A model generated the notes under the pieces. The model was given only the letters and a program-made list of their open reading frames with translations. It did not search any database and was not told the DNA's origin. Shown piece by piece: positions 19,748-30,166 of a stretch of DNA of 64,000 nucleotides. Source of the DNA: Bartonella sp. DB5-6 (lineage in GTDB: Bacteria > Pseudomonadota > Alphaproteobacteria > Rhizobiales > Rhizobiaceae); contig NZ_JH725119.1 of NCBI RefSeq assembly GCF_000278115.1, forward strand, positions 112,220-176,219, written 5' to 3'. The first letter of the stretch is position 1. Every line of letters begins with the position of its first letter. The translations under genes were made by a program, and so were the position numbers.

Positions 19748-22348
19748 ATGTCAAACAAAATGCTTATAGATGCCTCTCATCCAGAGGAAACACGTGTTGT
19801 TGTCGTTCACGGCAACAAAATTGAGGAACTTGATTTTGAATCAGAACATAAAAAACAGCTCAAAGGGAATATTTATCTAGCACGTATTACGCGTGTAGAA
19901 CCATCACTTCAAGCGGCTTTTGTCGAATATGGTGGCAACCGCCATGGTTTTTTGACATTTTCTGAAATTCATCCCGACTATTATCAAATTCCTATTGCTG
20001 ATCGTCTCGCTCTTCTTGAAGAAGAGGAAAAAGCTGCTGTAAAAGAAAATTATGTAGATGATTTTACTGAAGAAACGAACAGAAATAAAAAACGCCCCAG
20101 AAAAACAAAAAAAGACGAGCGTAGCAATGTCGTGGCAGCGGATATTGAAAATGATATGACACCCGATGCAATAACGATTGATGATATAGAAGAAGCATTT
20201 GATACAAATATTTCTCGTGATGATATCGAAATGGTTGGTGCAGAGGATATCCGTGAAGAACTTCCCGCCTATCAGCGAAAGCAAGGACGGCAGTATAAAA
20301 TTCAAGAAGTAATTAAACGGCGTCAAATTTTATTGGTGCAAGTTATCAAGGAAGAGCGTGGCAATAAAGGTGCTGCACTCACAACATATTTATCCCTAGC
20401 AGGCCGCTATTCTGTTTTAATGCCCAATACAGCACGTGGTGGTGGTATTTCACGAAAAATCACGAATGTACAAGATCGCAAACGTCTGAAAGAAATTGTA
20501 AAAGAATTAGCAGTTCCCAAGGGTATGGGAGTTATTTTAAGAACCGCTGGAGCCAATAGAACAAAAGCTGAAATTAAACGTGATTATGAATATCTCACAC
20601 GTCTATGGGATACTGTTCGTGCTTTAACACTCAAATCCACAGCACCATGCCTTGTTCATGAAGAAAGCAACCTTATAAAACGCTCAATAAGAGATCTTTA
20701 TAATAAGAATATCAATGAAATTCTTGTTTCTGGTGACCAAGGATATCGTGAAGCAAAAGACTTCATGCGTATGCTCATGCCAAGTCATGCAAAAGTTGTA
20801 CAACCTTACCGTGATTATATTCCTATTTTTGCGCGCAATAATATTGAAATTCAACTTGATAAAATGTTGCACCCGCAAGTTTCTTTAAAATCTGGTGGTT
20901 ATCTTGTTATTAATCAAACAGAAGCGCTTGTTGCTATTGATGTAAACTCTGGACGCTCAACTAAAGAACTCTCTGTCGAAAAAACAGCATTACAAACCAA
21001 TCTTGAAGCCGCAGAAGAAATAGCGCGTCAGTTACGCTTGCGTGATCTTGCTGGCTTGATTGTGATTGACTTCATTGACATGCTTGAAGAGCGTAATGTA
21101 AAACTGGTTGAAAAAAAGTTGAAAGATTGTTTAAAAAGCGACCGTGCACGTATTCAAGTTGGCCATATTTCACACTTCGGCCTTTTGGAAATGAGTCGTC
21201 AACGTATTCGCATCTCAGTTTTAGAAAGTACGACACAACCCTGCCCGCATTGCGCTGGAACAGGAAGTGTGCGTTCTGAATCATCAATTGCTTTACACGT
21301 CATGCGCTCAATTGAAGAGTATCTTCTTCATAATCCGCAACATAACATTACTGTACGCACTCCCGTAACAACAGCGCTTTATGTGTTAAATTATAAACGC
21401 AATATTCTTGTTAATCTAGAAGCACGCTTTAAACTTAATATTAGTATTGTGGCAGATGATAGCATTGGAACACAACATTGCATTATTTCTAAGGGTACAA
21501 TAGCAGAGTCGGTTTCTCAGCCGCCATTAATCTTTGAAGATGACAGTAAAGAAGAAGATGCAATCTTCACCGACAGCAAATCTACTGAAGATACAATTCC
21601 CGTTGAGACAAACCAGAAACGGCGGCGTAAGAATCGCCAAGGTGAAAATGACAATTCTCTCTCTACTGCTCATAAAAAAGACAACATGTTAAATGATGAG
21701 TCTCATCGTCGATTTCGTCGTCGAGGACGTCGTGGTGGTCGTCGTAATCAAGATAATAGTTTTTATCAACCTCGTATTCCTTATGCAGAACCAGTAGGAG
21801 ATTTTGCTAAGCAGTCTTTGGAAGAAATGAAAATAGCGCATCGTAAGCGTCGTATTCCAGTTGCTGAATCTGTTCAATTTGAAGAAAAGAAAAATGATAC
21901 ACAATATCTAGTTGTACAACAAGATGAGGCTGTAAAAGTTGATACGGATGCTAAACCTAAAAAACGTTTTTCAAAAGCCATGCAAAAAAAGTTCTCCCCT
22001 GAGAGCAATCAGGATATAGCAACACCAGAACTTCTTGAAGAAAAATTTACAGCTAACTCGGTACATAAAAACAAAACAAAAAAAGTAGTTAAATCTGCTT
22101 CTGAGGAGGTAGAGAAAACTCCTACAGGTGGCAAAAAATCAACACGTAAAAAATCACTCTCTAAAGAATCATCCCCAATAGATAAAACATCAAAGAAAAA
22201 AACTGTAAGTGAGAAATCTATCGAAGCAACTTCCTCTAAGATTGAGGAGAAAACCAATCATTCTGTTGTTATATCATCAATGCCTAATGATGCTCCAAAA
22301 ACTGAGCGTATTGGTTGGTGGAAACGCAAAACTATTTTAAAAAATTAA
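19748..22348 (+). CDS. rne: Ribonuclease E
   Basis: This is the main endoribonuclease of mRNA decay and rRNA/tRNA processing, 866 residues. The N-terminal catalytic half has an S1 RNA-binding domain interrupted by an acidic/basic insertion at about residues 95-180 (typical of alphaproteobacteria). It then has the 5' sensor and DNase I-like region with ALVAIDVNSGRST and IVIDFIDM, and the zinc-link PCPHCAGTG used for tetramer formation. The C-terminal third is low-complexity, rich in K, R and E, with an arginine-rich stretch (RRRGRRGGRR), and is the probable degradosome scaffold. The start ATG lies in the frame of MSNKMLIDASHPEETRV, the normal N-terminus. It converges with the IalB-family gene. 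Confidence 0.96.
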   Translation: MSNKMLIDASHPEETRVVVVHGNKIEELDFESEHKKQLKGNIYLARITRVEPSLQAAFVEYGGNRHGFLTFSEIHPDYYQIPIADRLALLEEEEKAAVKENYVDDFTEETNRNKKRPRKTKKDERSNVVAADIENDMTPDAITIDDIEEAFDTNISRDDIEMVGAEDIREELPAYQRKQGRQYKIQEVIKRRQILLVQVIKEERGNKGAALTTYLSLAGRYSVLMPNTARGGGISRKITNVQDRKRLKEIVKELAVPKGMGVILRTAGANRTKAEIKRDYEYLTRLWDTVRALTLKSTAPCLVHEESNLIKRSIRDLYNKNINEILVSGDQGYREAKDFMRMLMPSHAKVVQPYRDYIPIFARNNIEIQLDKMLHPQVSLKSGGYLVINQTEALVAIDVNSGRSTKELSVEKTALQTNLEAAEEIARQLRLRDLAGLIVIDFIDMLEERNVKLVEKKLKDCLKSDRARIQVGHISHFGLLEMSRQRIRISVLESTTQPCPHCAGTGSVRSESSIALHVMRSIEEYLLHNPQHNITVRTPVTTALYVLNYKRNILVNLEARFKLNISIVADDSIGTQHCIISKGTIAESVSQPPLIFEDDSKEEDAIFTDSKSTEDTIPVETNQKRRRKNRQGENDNSLSTAHKKDNMLNDESHRRFRRRGRRGGRRNQDNSFYQPRIPYAEPVGDFAKQSLEEMKIAHRKRRIPVAESVQFEEKKNDTQYLVVQQDEAVKVDTDAKPKKRFSKAMQKKFSPESNQDIATPELLEEKFTANSVHKNKTKKVVKSASEEVEKTPTGGKKSTRKKSLSKESSPIDKTSKKKTVSEKSIEATSSKIEEKTNHSVVISSMPNDAPKTERIGWWKRKTILKN

Positions 22349-22349
22349 T

Positions 22350-22384
22350 AAAAAAAAACCGCCGCAAATTATTTGCGACGGTTT
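22350..22384 (-). terminator. Intrinsic terminator of the IalB-family gene
   Basis: On the minus strand AAACCGTCGCAAA-TAAT-TTTGCGGCGGTTT is a long hairpin followed by a run of at least eight T. It lies between the convergent ends of rne and the ialB-like gene, and the T tract direction assigns it to the latter. Confidence 0.85.
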
Positions 22385-22427
22385 GAATAAGTAAACATAA
22401 TAAATGCTTTCTTATGTTACGTATTTA

Positions 22428-23039
22428 TTAATTTTGTTTAGCTTTTTCTTGCTCAGCCCGCATACGCTCTTCAATCTCTTTTTGCTTTGATTGAATGGCT
22501 TGTTGTAACTTTATTTGTTCTTGTTGAAAATCTTTTTCCTCCATACCAGGACCTGTGTATGCAGCTGTGAATCCATTAAGAGAAAATTCAATAGGGTTCG
22601 CTGAACCACGGAAATTAATTGTAGTTACAACCATTTTCGAACCACCTTTCATAGCAGCAATGAGTTTATCATCTAAAACATCATTGGCAATACAACTTGG
22701 CCCATTACAAATAACATAAGGAATTTTTTTAGAGAAGTTATCCCCTATTTGAATATGAACACCTTCTGGTAAAAAACGGCCTGTAGGCACTTGAATGCCT
22801 ATACGTTTTTCATTTTGTTTTCCTTTTATTTCAACGAGATTAAAAGCCGTCAAAGGCTGTCCAGTATTTGATACAACAGTGTTCATTGTATTACAAACAT
22901 CAACATCACGCTGCTTGCTACAAACCTTATACCAACCTTGAGATAAAGTCTGCGCACCCGCAGAAGGATGAATTATAAGGAAAAGGGCAGCAGCTCCAGC
23001 TAATACTGAAACAATAGAACAAACATTTTTATGCGACAT
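22428..23039 (-). CDS. Invasion-associated locus B (IalB) family protein
   Basis: This is a 203-residue exported protein. The signal peptide (about residues 1-30) ends at PSAGAQ. The mature part follows the IalB-family pattern: WYKVCSK near the start, paired cysteines (C41/C49 region and the CNGPSC motif) and a central beta-rich segment with GIQVPTG and GVHIQIGD. It ends in a Q/K/E-rich tail of about 35 residues that looks coiled-coil. IalB itself is linked to erythrocyte invasion in Bartonella bacilliformis. Paralogues exist in most Rhizobiales and their function is not settled, so a role in virulence is only possible here. It has its own strong terminator and a long upstream gap. Confidence 0.82.
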   Translation of the reverse strand: MSHKNVCSIVSVLAGAAALFLIIHPSAGAQTLSQGWYKVCSKQRDVDVCNTMNTVVSNTGQPLTAFNLVEIKGKQNEKRIGIQVPTGRFLPEGVHIQIGDNFSKKIPYVICNGPSCIANDVLDDKLIAAMKGGSKMVVTTINFRGSANPIEFSLNGFTAAYTGPGMEEKDFQQEQIKLQQAIQSKQKEIEERMRAEQEKAKQN

Positions 23040-24334
23040 GATTAAGTTAATCCTTTCAACGCGCTTTTACAATAACCCCAACATTAGGAATATTAAATAT
23101 AATTTCAATCAAGTGTATTAAATTAAACCAATGAAATGACACCCTCTTTTATACTTTTTACTTCAATATAAAGGGAAAAGTCAAATCTGGAAAAAAGGCT
23201 AGAAACAGCCAATTAAACTCTTATGCACCCATATATAACATCCCCCTTTTTATATCATTTGTCTTTTATGAAATTTACTAATAAGTATCTTAGTGCAATA
23301 GAATAAGTCAAGATTGCATAAATAAATTAATATTGCAATATAATTAAAGTAAACTTCTATATTATTCTACGATTTTCTTTAATTTAAATTTTTCTATTAT
23401 AATTTTTATTTTCAACCATGAATCTCTAGTATCAGGTAGTGCAACGCATAGAACTTCTAACTTATCGGATAAATTTAAATTTTTCTTCATGCATCTTCTG
23501 ATGCAAATCGAAAAGGTGAAAATGTCTATGGTGTTGTCATAACATTTGGTAGATTAAATCGATTTGTCATGTGCAATTTTAGAATAACTATAAAGTGACT
23601 GTTCTTTAACGGACAACATTCTCGTCTTATTACGAACTAACAATAGTATGCTTCCATGATGAAGCTTTTATACTTTATAGTTTCTCGGCAAAAATTTTAA
23701 TTAAAAAATAAGCATACTAAAATAAAATTTTAAAAAATTCAAAGGTACTTCTTTAAAATGAAAAGCCAAGAATAGTTGAAAACGCTGATACATAATCAAA
23801 TTTCTTAAAAAGAAAGACCCATTTTTATATCATTAAGCGTATTATAAATTGGGTAAACAAATGATCTACAAGCCCAATACCCATTACTGAACGATAAAAT
23901 CTCTTCGTTATAAAAAAATAAACAACTCTATTATTATTCGAATTGAACATCTCCGCGGGAGTATAGCATGCTTTAAAGCTTTTTAAAAGGGCATAATTGA
24001 TATTTTTATTAAAACAAATCCAAATCGTTAGCAACATTTCTATAATTTCTAAGCTGTTCGTGAAAGGCATATTACTAAAAAAGTAAGACAAATTTTATCA
24101 ATACTTTTTGAGTTTAAATGGATTAGGCATCACCTTATTCAATAATATCTATACCAGAACAAAAGGTTATTGGGATGGCTCGATTAACCGCTCAAAAGCA
24201 TAGGAACTTCTTTGAGAAAAAGACTCTATCAACAAATGGAATTGTTGCCTACAAGGTTTTGCTTTTTCATTTTGAAATTATGATTCAATTACTTTAGAGA
24301 AAATGAGCTATATAGTTTTGAATCAATAAAAAAT
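23040..24334. other. 1.3 kb gene-poor interval upstream of the IalB-family gene
   Basis: There is no reading frame here that I can assign to a family. An 88-codon frame on the minus strand (23825-24091) has no homology I recognise and no good ribosome site. Around 23495-23597 a plus-strand frame reads SSDANRKGENVYGVVITFGRL before a stop, which looks like a decayed protein end. The base composition is very AT-rich. I read the interval as promoter DNA for the IalB gene plus degraded coding sequence. Confidence 0.4.
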
Positions 24335-27300
24335 TTAAGCAGAATGTTGTTTTGCCATTTCTACAAGCTGTGTCATAACAGTCACTGATCCAGCGAGTCT
24401 TTCATCGACTGTTGTCCAATCACGAATAAGAACGATACTTTGATCTGGTCGAATTTTTGCCATAGATCCTTGTTTTTCAATCCACTGAACAAGAGCAACA
24501 CTGTTTGCAAAATAATTATCGCGAAACTGTATAACAACACCCTTTGGTCCAGTATCCAATTTTTCTACATGTGCTTTCCGACACAATGTTTTGATATAAA
24601 AAACTTTAAGAAGATATTGAACTTCAAGGGGTAAAGGACCAAAGCGATCAATTAACTCTGCTGCAAATTCATCAATTTGTTCTAAATTATCAAGTTCTGT
24701 TAAACGACGATACAACCCCATACGTAATGGTAAGTCAGGTACAAAACTTTCTGGTATCATCACAGTCGTACCAAGTGAAATTTGAGGTGACCATTGCTTA
24801 TCTTCGTTTTGCTCGCCATCTTTTAACTCAGCAATGGCTTCTTCAAGCATTTTTTGATAGAGCTCAAATCCAACCTCTTTAATATGCCCCGATTGCTCTT
24901 CACCTAAGAAATTACCTGAACCGCGAATATCCATATCATGACTTGCTAATTGAAAACCAGCTCCCAACGTATCAAGAGATTGTAAAACTTTAAGACGACG
25001 ATCAGCAGCAGGTGTTAAAATTTTACCAGAAGGAAAGGTAAAAAGTGCGTAAGCACGTTGTTTTGAACGCCCTACTCTACCACGCAATTGATAAAGAGCA
25101 GCAAGACCAAACATCTCAGCACGATGTACGATTAAAGTATTGGCTGTTGGAATATCAAGACCTGATTCAATAATGGTGGTTGACAGAAGAACATCATATT
25201 GCCCATCATAAAATGCATTCATAATATCATCAAGTTGCCCAGCTGGCATTTGTCCATGAGCTACAACAAATTTAAGTTCGGGGACATGTATTTTGAGGTA
25301 TTCTTCGACAGAAGTAAGATCAGAAATACGAGGACAAACATAAAAACTTTGACCACCACGATAATATTCTCGAAGCAATGTTTCACGTATAACAAGTGAA
25401 TCAAACGGTGAAATAAAAGTACGTACCGCCATTCTATCAATGGGTGGAGTCGTTATCAATGAAAGTTCGCGTACCCCTGATAATGCTAACCCTAAAGTTC
25501 GAGGTATAGGAGTCGCTGAAAGGGTAAGAACATGAATATCACTTTTAAGCTTTTTTAACCGCTCTTTGTGTTTTACACCAAAATGCTGCTCCTCATCAAT
25601 GATAAGAAGTCCTAATCGTGAAAAATTAACTGCATCGCTTAATAATGCATGCGTTCCAATGACAATATCAATCGTACCATCTGCAATTCCCTTTTTCACT
25701 TGTGAAAGTTCTTTAGTTTTTACAAGCCTTGAAGCATGACCAATTTTAATAGGTAATCCTTGAAAGCGTGAAATAAAAGTTTTGTAATGTTGTCGTGAAA
25801 GCAAAGTTGTCGGCACAACAACAGCAACTTGATATCCATTTAATGCTGCAACAAAAGCACTTCGAATAGCAACTTCTGTTTTTCCAAAACCAACATCGCC
25901 ACATATTAAGCGGTCCATTGGTTTTCCTGATGCCAAATCATCTAAAACCGCCTCAATTGCATCCATTTGATCTTCCGTCTCTTCATAAGGAAAACATGCA
26001 ACGAATTCATCAAATGGTCCAATTGGTGGAATCAAAGCAGGTGCAGATCGCGTAGCTCGCTCTGCGGCTATACGGATTAACTGATCTGCCATTTCCAATA
26101 AATGTTTTTTTAGTCGTGTTTTACGCGCTTGCCAAGCAACTCCACCTAATTTATCTAACGTTACATCTGTTCCTTCCGATCCGTAACGTGAAAGAAGCTC
26201 GATATTTTCAACGGGTAAAAAAAGTCGATCACCTTCGGCATACTTAATTTCAAGACAATCTCGTAAAATTCCAGTGGTTGTAATGGCTTTAAGACCAACA
26301 AATTGTCCAATACCATGGTCAATATGCACAACAATATCACCAGAGTTTAAAGCAGAAATTTCAGAGATAAAATTTGTGTTGTGTTTACGCCGTCGTGGAG
26401 ATCTTATTAATCGATCACCTAGGATATCCTGTTCTGCTACAATAACAAAATCTTCAGTCTCAAAACCATGCTCAATCATTATAACCGCAGCAGTTATATG
26501 ATCTCTGGGCGTTGCTTTTACAGTTTGTAATGATTTGACAATTTCTATTTTTTTTAATCCATGCTCATCAAGAACCTGCAACAAACGATTCATTGAACCT
26601 TCGCTCCAACAAGCTAAGAGAACCTTCTTGCCCGCAGCACGTAATGAAGTAATATGGTGAACGACACTTGAAAAAACATTTTTTTCTTGTGCATTACGCT
26701 CCTTCACAAAGTCATATCCTAGTTTAATATTCGCGTGAACAACAGTTTGTTCAAAAGTTTGTGGAATATTAAAAGGCGTAAAATCAATACGCTGTCCGGA
26801 TTGTTGCGCGCACTCTAAAACACGCTCTGGTGTTAAATAAAGAAGTTCAGGCTCTATTGGATGGTAAGAAGCAGGATTCTTTTTATCAGTTTCAAGCTCT
26901 TTGCGTGCATCATAATAATCTTCAATAAGGCGATAGCGCTCAATAAGCACTTCTTCTATGCAATATTCAAAGACAATAGGTAAGTTACCGCAATAGTCAA
27001 AAAAAGTGTCAAGTTTCTCATAAAAAAAAGGTAACCAATGTTCCATACCAGAAAAACGTCGCCCTTGAGAAAGAGCTTCATAAAGCATGTTATTTTTTTG
27101 TGACGCACCAAATGTACGAATATAATTGCTTTTAAATTGGCTTACACGCTCAGGTGTAAGAACAACTTCACTCATCGAGTGTAACGAAAATTCAGTTCTT
27201 TTATTTGTTGTTCTTTGTGTTGCTGTTTCAAATACGCGAATGGTTTCCAAAGTGTCACCAAAAAAATCAAGCCGTAAAGGTTCAATGTCAATGGGAGAAA

Positions 27301-27835
27301 AAATATCAAGAATTCCTCCTCTCACAGCAAATTCACCAACATCTCGAACAACTGTAACGCGTTCAAAACCATTGAATTCTAAAAATTGAATTAAATGCTC
27401 CATATTCACGCGCTGACCAACACGTACATGAAGCATCTGATTCTCAATTATTTCATGAGGGGGTAGTTTTTGAATAATCGCATTTGCTGTTGTTAATATA
27501 ATTGCAGAAGATGGATTCTTACGTAAATTTGCTATATGTGCCAAAGCTGAGAACCGGCGTGCCATAACAGCAATCCCAGGTGATACTCGGTCATAGGGCA
27601 AACAATCCCAAGCAGGAAATTGAAGCACAGGCAAATTTGGCTCAATAAAGTTTAAAACTTGCTGTAAATGAGCAATTTTTGTTCCATCACGGACAACATA
27701 AATAAGTGGTTTATTTTGTGCAATTTCTGAACTCAATTTGGCAAGTGCAAAGGCTTCAAATCCATCAGTAATTCCATCAAAGCTGATATGGGCAGAAATG
27801 TTTTGGGGGAAGATAATTTTTTTAAATATAGGCAT
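24335..27835 (-). CDS. mfd: Transcription-repair coupling factor Mfd
   Basis: This large DNA translocase removes stalled RNA polymerase and recruits UvrA to lesions. The product is about 1166 residues. An N-terminal UvrB-like region contains FPAWDCLPYDRVSP. The RNA polymerase-interacting domain follows (GDIVVHIDHGIGQFVGL). The SF2 motor comes next, with GDVGFGKTEVAIR (Walker A), DEEQHFG (motif II), LSATPIPRTL and the RecG-like QLRGRVGRS. The C-terminal autoinhibitory TRCF domain closes the protein. ATG at 27835 is chosen, five bases after the sdhE stop. An upstream TTG at 27859 would overlap sdhE. Confidence 0.96.
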   Translation of the reverse strand: MPIFKKIIFPQNISAHISFDGITDGFEAFALAKLSSEIAQNKPLIYVVRDGTKIAHLQQVLNFIEPNLPVLQFPAWDCLPYDRVSPGIAVMARRFSALAHIANLRKNPSSAIILTTANAIIQKLPPHEIIENQMLHVRVGQRVNMEHLIQFLEFNGFERVTVVRDVGEFAVRGGILDIFSPIDIEPLRLDFFGDTLETIRVFETATQRTTNKRTEFSLHSMSEVVLTPERVSQFKSNYIRTFGASQKNNMLYEALSQGRRFSGMEHWLPFFYEKLDTFFDYCGNLPIVFEYCIEEVLIERYRLIEDYYDARKELETDKKNPASYHPIEPELLYLTPERVLECAQQSGQRIDFTPFNIPQTFEQTVVHANIKLGYDFVKERNAQEKNVFSSVVHHITSLRAAGKKVLLACWSEGSMNRLLQVLDEHGLKKIEIVKSLQTVKATPRDHITAAVIMIEHGFETEDFVIVAEQDILGDRLIRSPRRRKHNTNFISEISALNSGDIVVHIDHGIGQFVGLKAITTTGILRDCLEIKYAEGDRLFLPVENIELLSRYGSEGTDVTLDKLGGVAWQARKTRLKKHLLEMADQLIRIAAERATRSAPALIPPIGPFDEFVACFPYEETEDQMDAIEAVLDDLASGKPMDRLICGDVGFGKTEVAIRSAFVAALNGYQVAVVVPTTLLSRQHYKTFISRFQGLPIKIGHASRLVKTKELSQVKKGIADGTIDIVIGTHALLSDAVNFSRLGLLIIDEEQHFGVKHKERLKKLKSDIHVLTLSATPIPRTLGLALSGVRELSLITTPPIDRMAVRTFISPFDSLVIRETLLREYYRGGQSFYVCPRISDLTSVEEYLKIHVPELKFVVAHGQMPAGQLDDIMNAFYDGQYDVLLSTTIIESGLDIPTANTLIVHRAEMFGLAALYQLRGRVGRSKQRAYALFTFPSGKILTPAADRRLKVLQSLDTLGAGFQLASHDMDIRGSGNFLGEEQSGHIKEVGFELYQKMLEEAIAELKDGEQNEDKQWSPQISLGTTVMIPESFVPDLPLRMGLYRRLTELDNLEQIDEFAAELIDRFGPLPLEVQYLLKVFYIKTLCRKAHVEKLDTGPKGVVIQFRDNYFANSVALVQWIEKQGSMAKIRPDQSIVLIRDWTTVDERLAGSVTVMTQLVEMAKQHSA

Positions 27836-27840
27836 AGAGA

Positions 27841-28131
27841 TCAATTTAAATTTATACAAACATGATAGTTTATAACGTCGCGAAAAAGTGGACTATCAAC
27901 TTTAGAAGGTGGTGAAATTTCTCCCGTAACCCATGCCAACAAATCGCGATCATCAAAAGACATAATATACTCAAGTTCAGAAATCGCTTTAGCATTCATC
28001 CCAGCAATATGAAAATCTACATAGTGTCCCAAAATTAAATCCATTTCACGAATACCGCGGTGCCATGCACGAAAAACCAATCGGCGACGGCGCACGTCTA
28101 ACGAATTTTCATCAACGACAAAACCTGTCAT
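27841..28131 (-). CDS. sdhE: FAD assembly factor SdhE
   Basis: This 96-residue protein of the SdhE/CptB (DUF339) family promotes covalent attachment of FAD to the flavoprotein subunit of succinate dehydrogenase. The conserved RGxRE motif is present as RGIREMD near residue 25, followed by the helical segment MDLILGHYVD and a late DLLAWVTGE. AAGGAG precedes the ATG at good spacing. It sits directly upstream of mfd with a five-base gap, so both are probably cotranscribed, an arrangement seen in other Rhizobiales. Confidence 0.92.
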   Translation of the reverse strand: MTGFVVDENSLDVRRRRLVFRAWHRGIREMDLILGHYVDFHIAGMNAKAISELEYIMSFDDRDLLAWVTGEISPPSKVDSPLFRDVINYHVCINLN

Positions 28132-28206
28132 GAAAGTCTCCTTGAATTAAGTAAAAAGTGATATAAATTCCGTTTTCAATTGGTAAAATAAACTTTGTAT
28201 CTTAAC

Positions 28207-28887
28207 CTAGGGAAGTTCAATAATCTTTTTTTCTTTAAGCGTAATTCGACGATGCATTTGTTTAGCCAAAGCGTAATTATGCGTTGCAATAAGAGCAGAA
28301 AGACCAGATTGACGAACAAGCGCAGATAAGGCTTGAAATACATAAGCTGAAGTTACAGGATCAAGATTCCCCGTAGGCTCATCAGCCAAAAGAACTGAAG
28401 GACCATTTGCTACTGCGCGTGCAATAGCAACACGTTGTTGTTCGCCGCCGGATAATTCTGATGGGCGATGATTAGCGCGATGAGAAACACGCAGATATGT
28501 CAGCAATTTAAGTGCACGATCTTCTGCTATAGACTTTTTAAATCCTGCTATCATTTGCGGGATCATAACATTTTCTAAAGCCGTAAATTCCGGAAGCAAG
28601 TGATGAAATTGGTAGACAAAACCGATGTCATGTCGTCTGATAGCTGTTCGCTCATTATCAGAACGCTTTGCACAAGAAATTCCCCGTAACATCACATCAC
28701 CAGCCGTCGGTTTTTCCAATAATCCAGCAATATGAAGAAGTGTAGATTTTCCAGCGCCAGATGGTGCTACAAGTGCTACAAGTTCCCCACGATTAAGAAT
28801 AAAATTCGCTTTATCTAAAATAATGAGAGGTCTATTACTTTCAAAAAAATGTCTCTCAATCTCTACAAGCTCTAAAATAGCTGTCAT
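28207..28887 (-). CDS. lolD: Lipoprotein-releasing ABC transporter ATPase LolD
   Basis: This is the 226-residue ATP-binding subunit of the LolCDE complex, which extracts lipoproteins from the inner membrane for delivery to the outer membrane. It shows Walker [16 protein letters not shown], the Q-loop in [11 protein letters not shown] (the LLPEF segment is characteristic of LolD), signature [14 protein letters not shown] and Walker [12 protein letters not shown]. The start codon overlaps the lolC stop (TAATG), so the two are translationally coupled. Confidence 0.94.
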   Translation of the reverse strand: MTAILELVEIERHFFESNRPLIILDKANFILNRGELVALVAPSGAGKSTLLHIAGLLEKPTAGDVMLRGISCAKRSDNERTAIRRHDIGFVYQFHHLLPEFTALENVMIPQMIAGFKKSIAEDRALKLLTYLRVSHRANHRPSELSGGEQQRVAIARAVANGPSVLLADEPTGNLDPVTSAYVFQALSALVRQSGLSALIATHNYALAKQMHRRITLKEKKIIELP

Positions 28888-30155
28888 TATTCATACCTTA
28901 AAGCTTGTACAGGATCCAGTTTAGCAGCTCGCCATGCCGGAACAAGTGCTGCAAGAAATGACAAAAATAGAGCCATTACAGCAACCATAGCTGTCTGTCC
29001 CCACTCGATTTGCGCAGGCAATTTTGTTAAAAAATAAAGTTGAGGATTAAAAACATCAACATTAAATAACCAAGATACAAAATCCTGAATATGATTAATA
29101 TTTGCGGTTGCTATAACACCAAAAATTAACCCCAATATTGTTCCGATAAATCCAATCATCATACCAGTGACGATAAATATACGCAGAATTGCACTTTGTT
29201 GTGCGCCCATCGTACGTAAAATTGCAATATCATGGCTTTTATCTTTTACAAGCATAATTAACCCTGAAATAATATTTAAAGCAGCAACAAGAACAATAAG
29301 AGAAAGAATAAAAAACATAACATTCCGTTCAATCTGTAAGGCTGAAAAAAAAGCCTGATTGCGTTCACGCCAATCAATTAAATAAATCTGTTGATTAACA
29401 ACTTTCTCTACAACTGGTTTTATTTTTTCAACAGAATCAGGATTATTCAGAAATAATTCTAAAGACTTCACCTGATCTCCTAAATTAAAAAACATTTGCG
29501 CTTCGTGAAGAGGCATAAAAACGAATATTGAGTCATATTCAGACATGCCCACTTCAAAAATAGCAGCAACTTTATAAGCCTTAACACGTGGCGTAACTCC
29601 AAAAGGAGTCGCATCACCATCTGGTGTAATAATACGAAGATTACTCCCAACGGTAAGCCCCAATTTTGATGCTAAAGCACTTCCAATTGCAACACCTTCC
29701 TCTTTATCAAATTGAGCAAGTGAACCTAACCTAATATTTTGGGATACTGTTTTAAGTTTTTCTAAATCTTGTTTACGCATACCACGAACTAATGCACCAG
29801 ATCCTCCTTCAAGTTCACCCTGAACAAGCGCCTGACCTTCAATAACAGGTAAAGCAAATTTTACACCATTCACAGATTCTAAAGAGGAAATAAGTGTCTT
29901 ATAATCGGAAAATCCAGAATTAACTGCCTGAACAATAAGGTGTCCATTCATACCAAGAATACGATTGAGAAGTTCTGTACGAAAACCATTCATCACCGCC
30001 ATAACAACAACAAGAGCAAACACCCCTAACATAATTCCAATGAGAGAAATGATTGAAATAACAGATGCAACGGCATGTTTTTTATTGGGGATCATATAAC
30101 GGAAAGCAATCATCCACTCATAAGATGAAAACCATTTACTTCTCAGCCTCTTCAT
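28887..30155 (-). CDS. lolC: Lipoprotein-releasing system permease LolC/LolE
   Basis: This is the 422-residue membrane subunit of the lipoprotein exporter. The topology is typical: one membrane segment near residues 30-55 ([20 protein letters not shown]), a large periplasmic domain of about 220 residues, then three C-terminal segments. The last is followed by [17 protein letters not shown], the standard FtsX-like ending. Alphaproteobacteria often have a single LolC/E-type permease that works as a homodimer with LolD. No second permease is seen here. ATG at 30155 is preceded by AGGAAA and starts 12 bases after the proS stop. Confidence 0.92.
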   Translation of the reverse strand: MKRLRSKWFSSYEWMIAFRYMIPNKKHAVASVISIISLIGIMLGVFALVVVMAVMNGFRTELLNRILGMNGHLIVQAVNSGFSDYKTLISSLESVNGVKFALPVIEGQALVQGELEGGSGALVRGMRKQDLEKLKTVSQNIRLGSLAQFDKEEGVAIGSALASKLGLTVGSNLRIITPDGDATPFGVTPRVKAYKVAAIFEVGMSEYDSIFVFMPLHEAQMFFNLGDQVKSLELFLNNPDSVEKIKPVVEKVVNQQIYLIDWRERNQAFFSALQIERNVMFFILSLIVLVAALNIISGLIMLVKDKSHDIAILRTMGAQQSAILRIFIVTGMMIGFIGTILGLIFGVIATANINHIQDFVSWLFNVDVFNPQLYFLTKLPAQIEWGQTAMVAVMALFLSFLAALVPAWRAAKLDPVQALRYE

Positions 30156-30166
30156 AATATTTCCTA

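Noticed and set aside
19561..19824. 87-codon open frame in the rne leader, overlapping the rne start
   Set aside because: It has no family resemblance, overlaps the first 77 bases of rne in another frame and covers the hairpins. It is more likely chance.
23825..24091. 88-codon minus-strand frame in the long gap
   Set aside because: No recognised family and no ribosome site, and the composition is like the flanking non-coding DNA. Kept only as part of the gap description.
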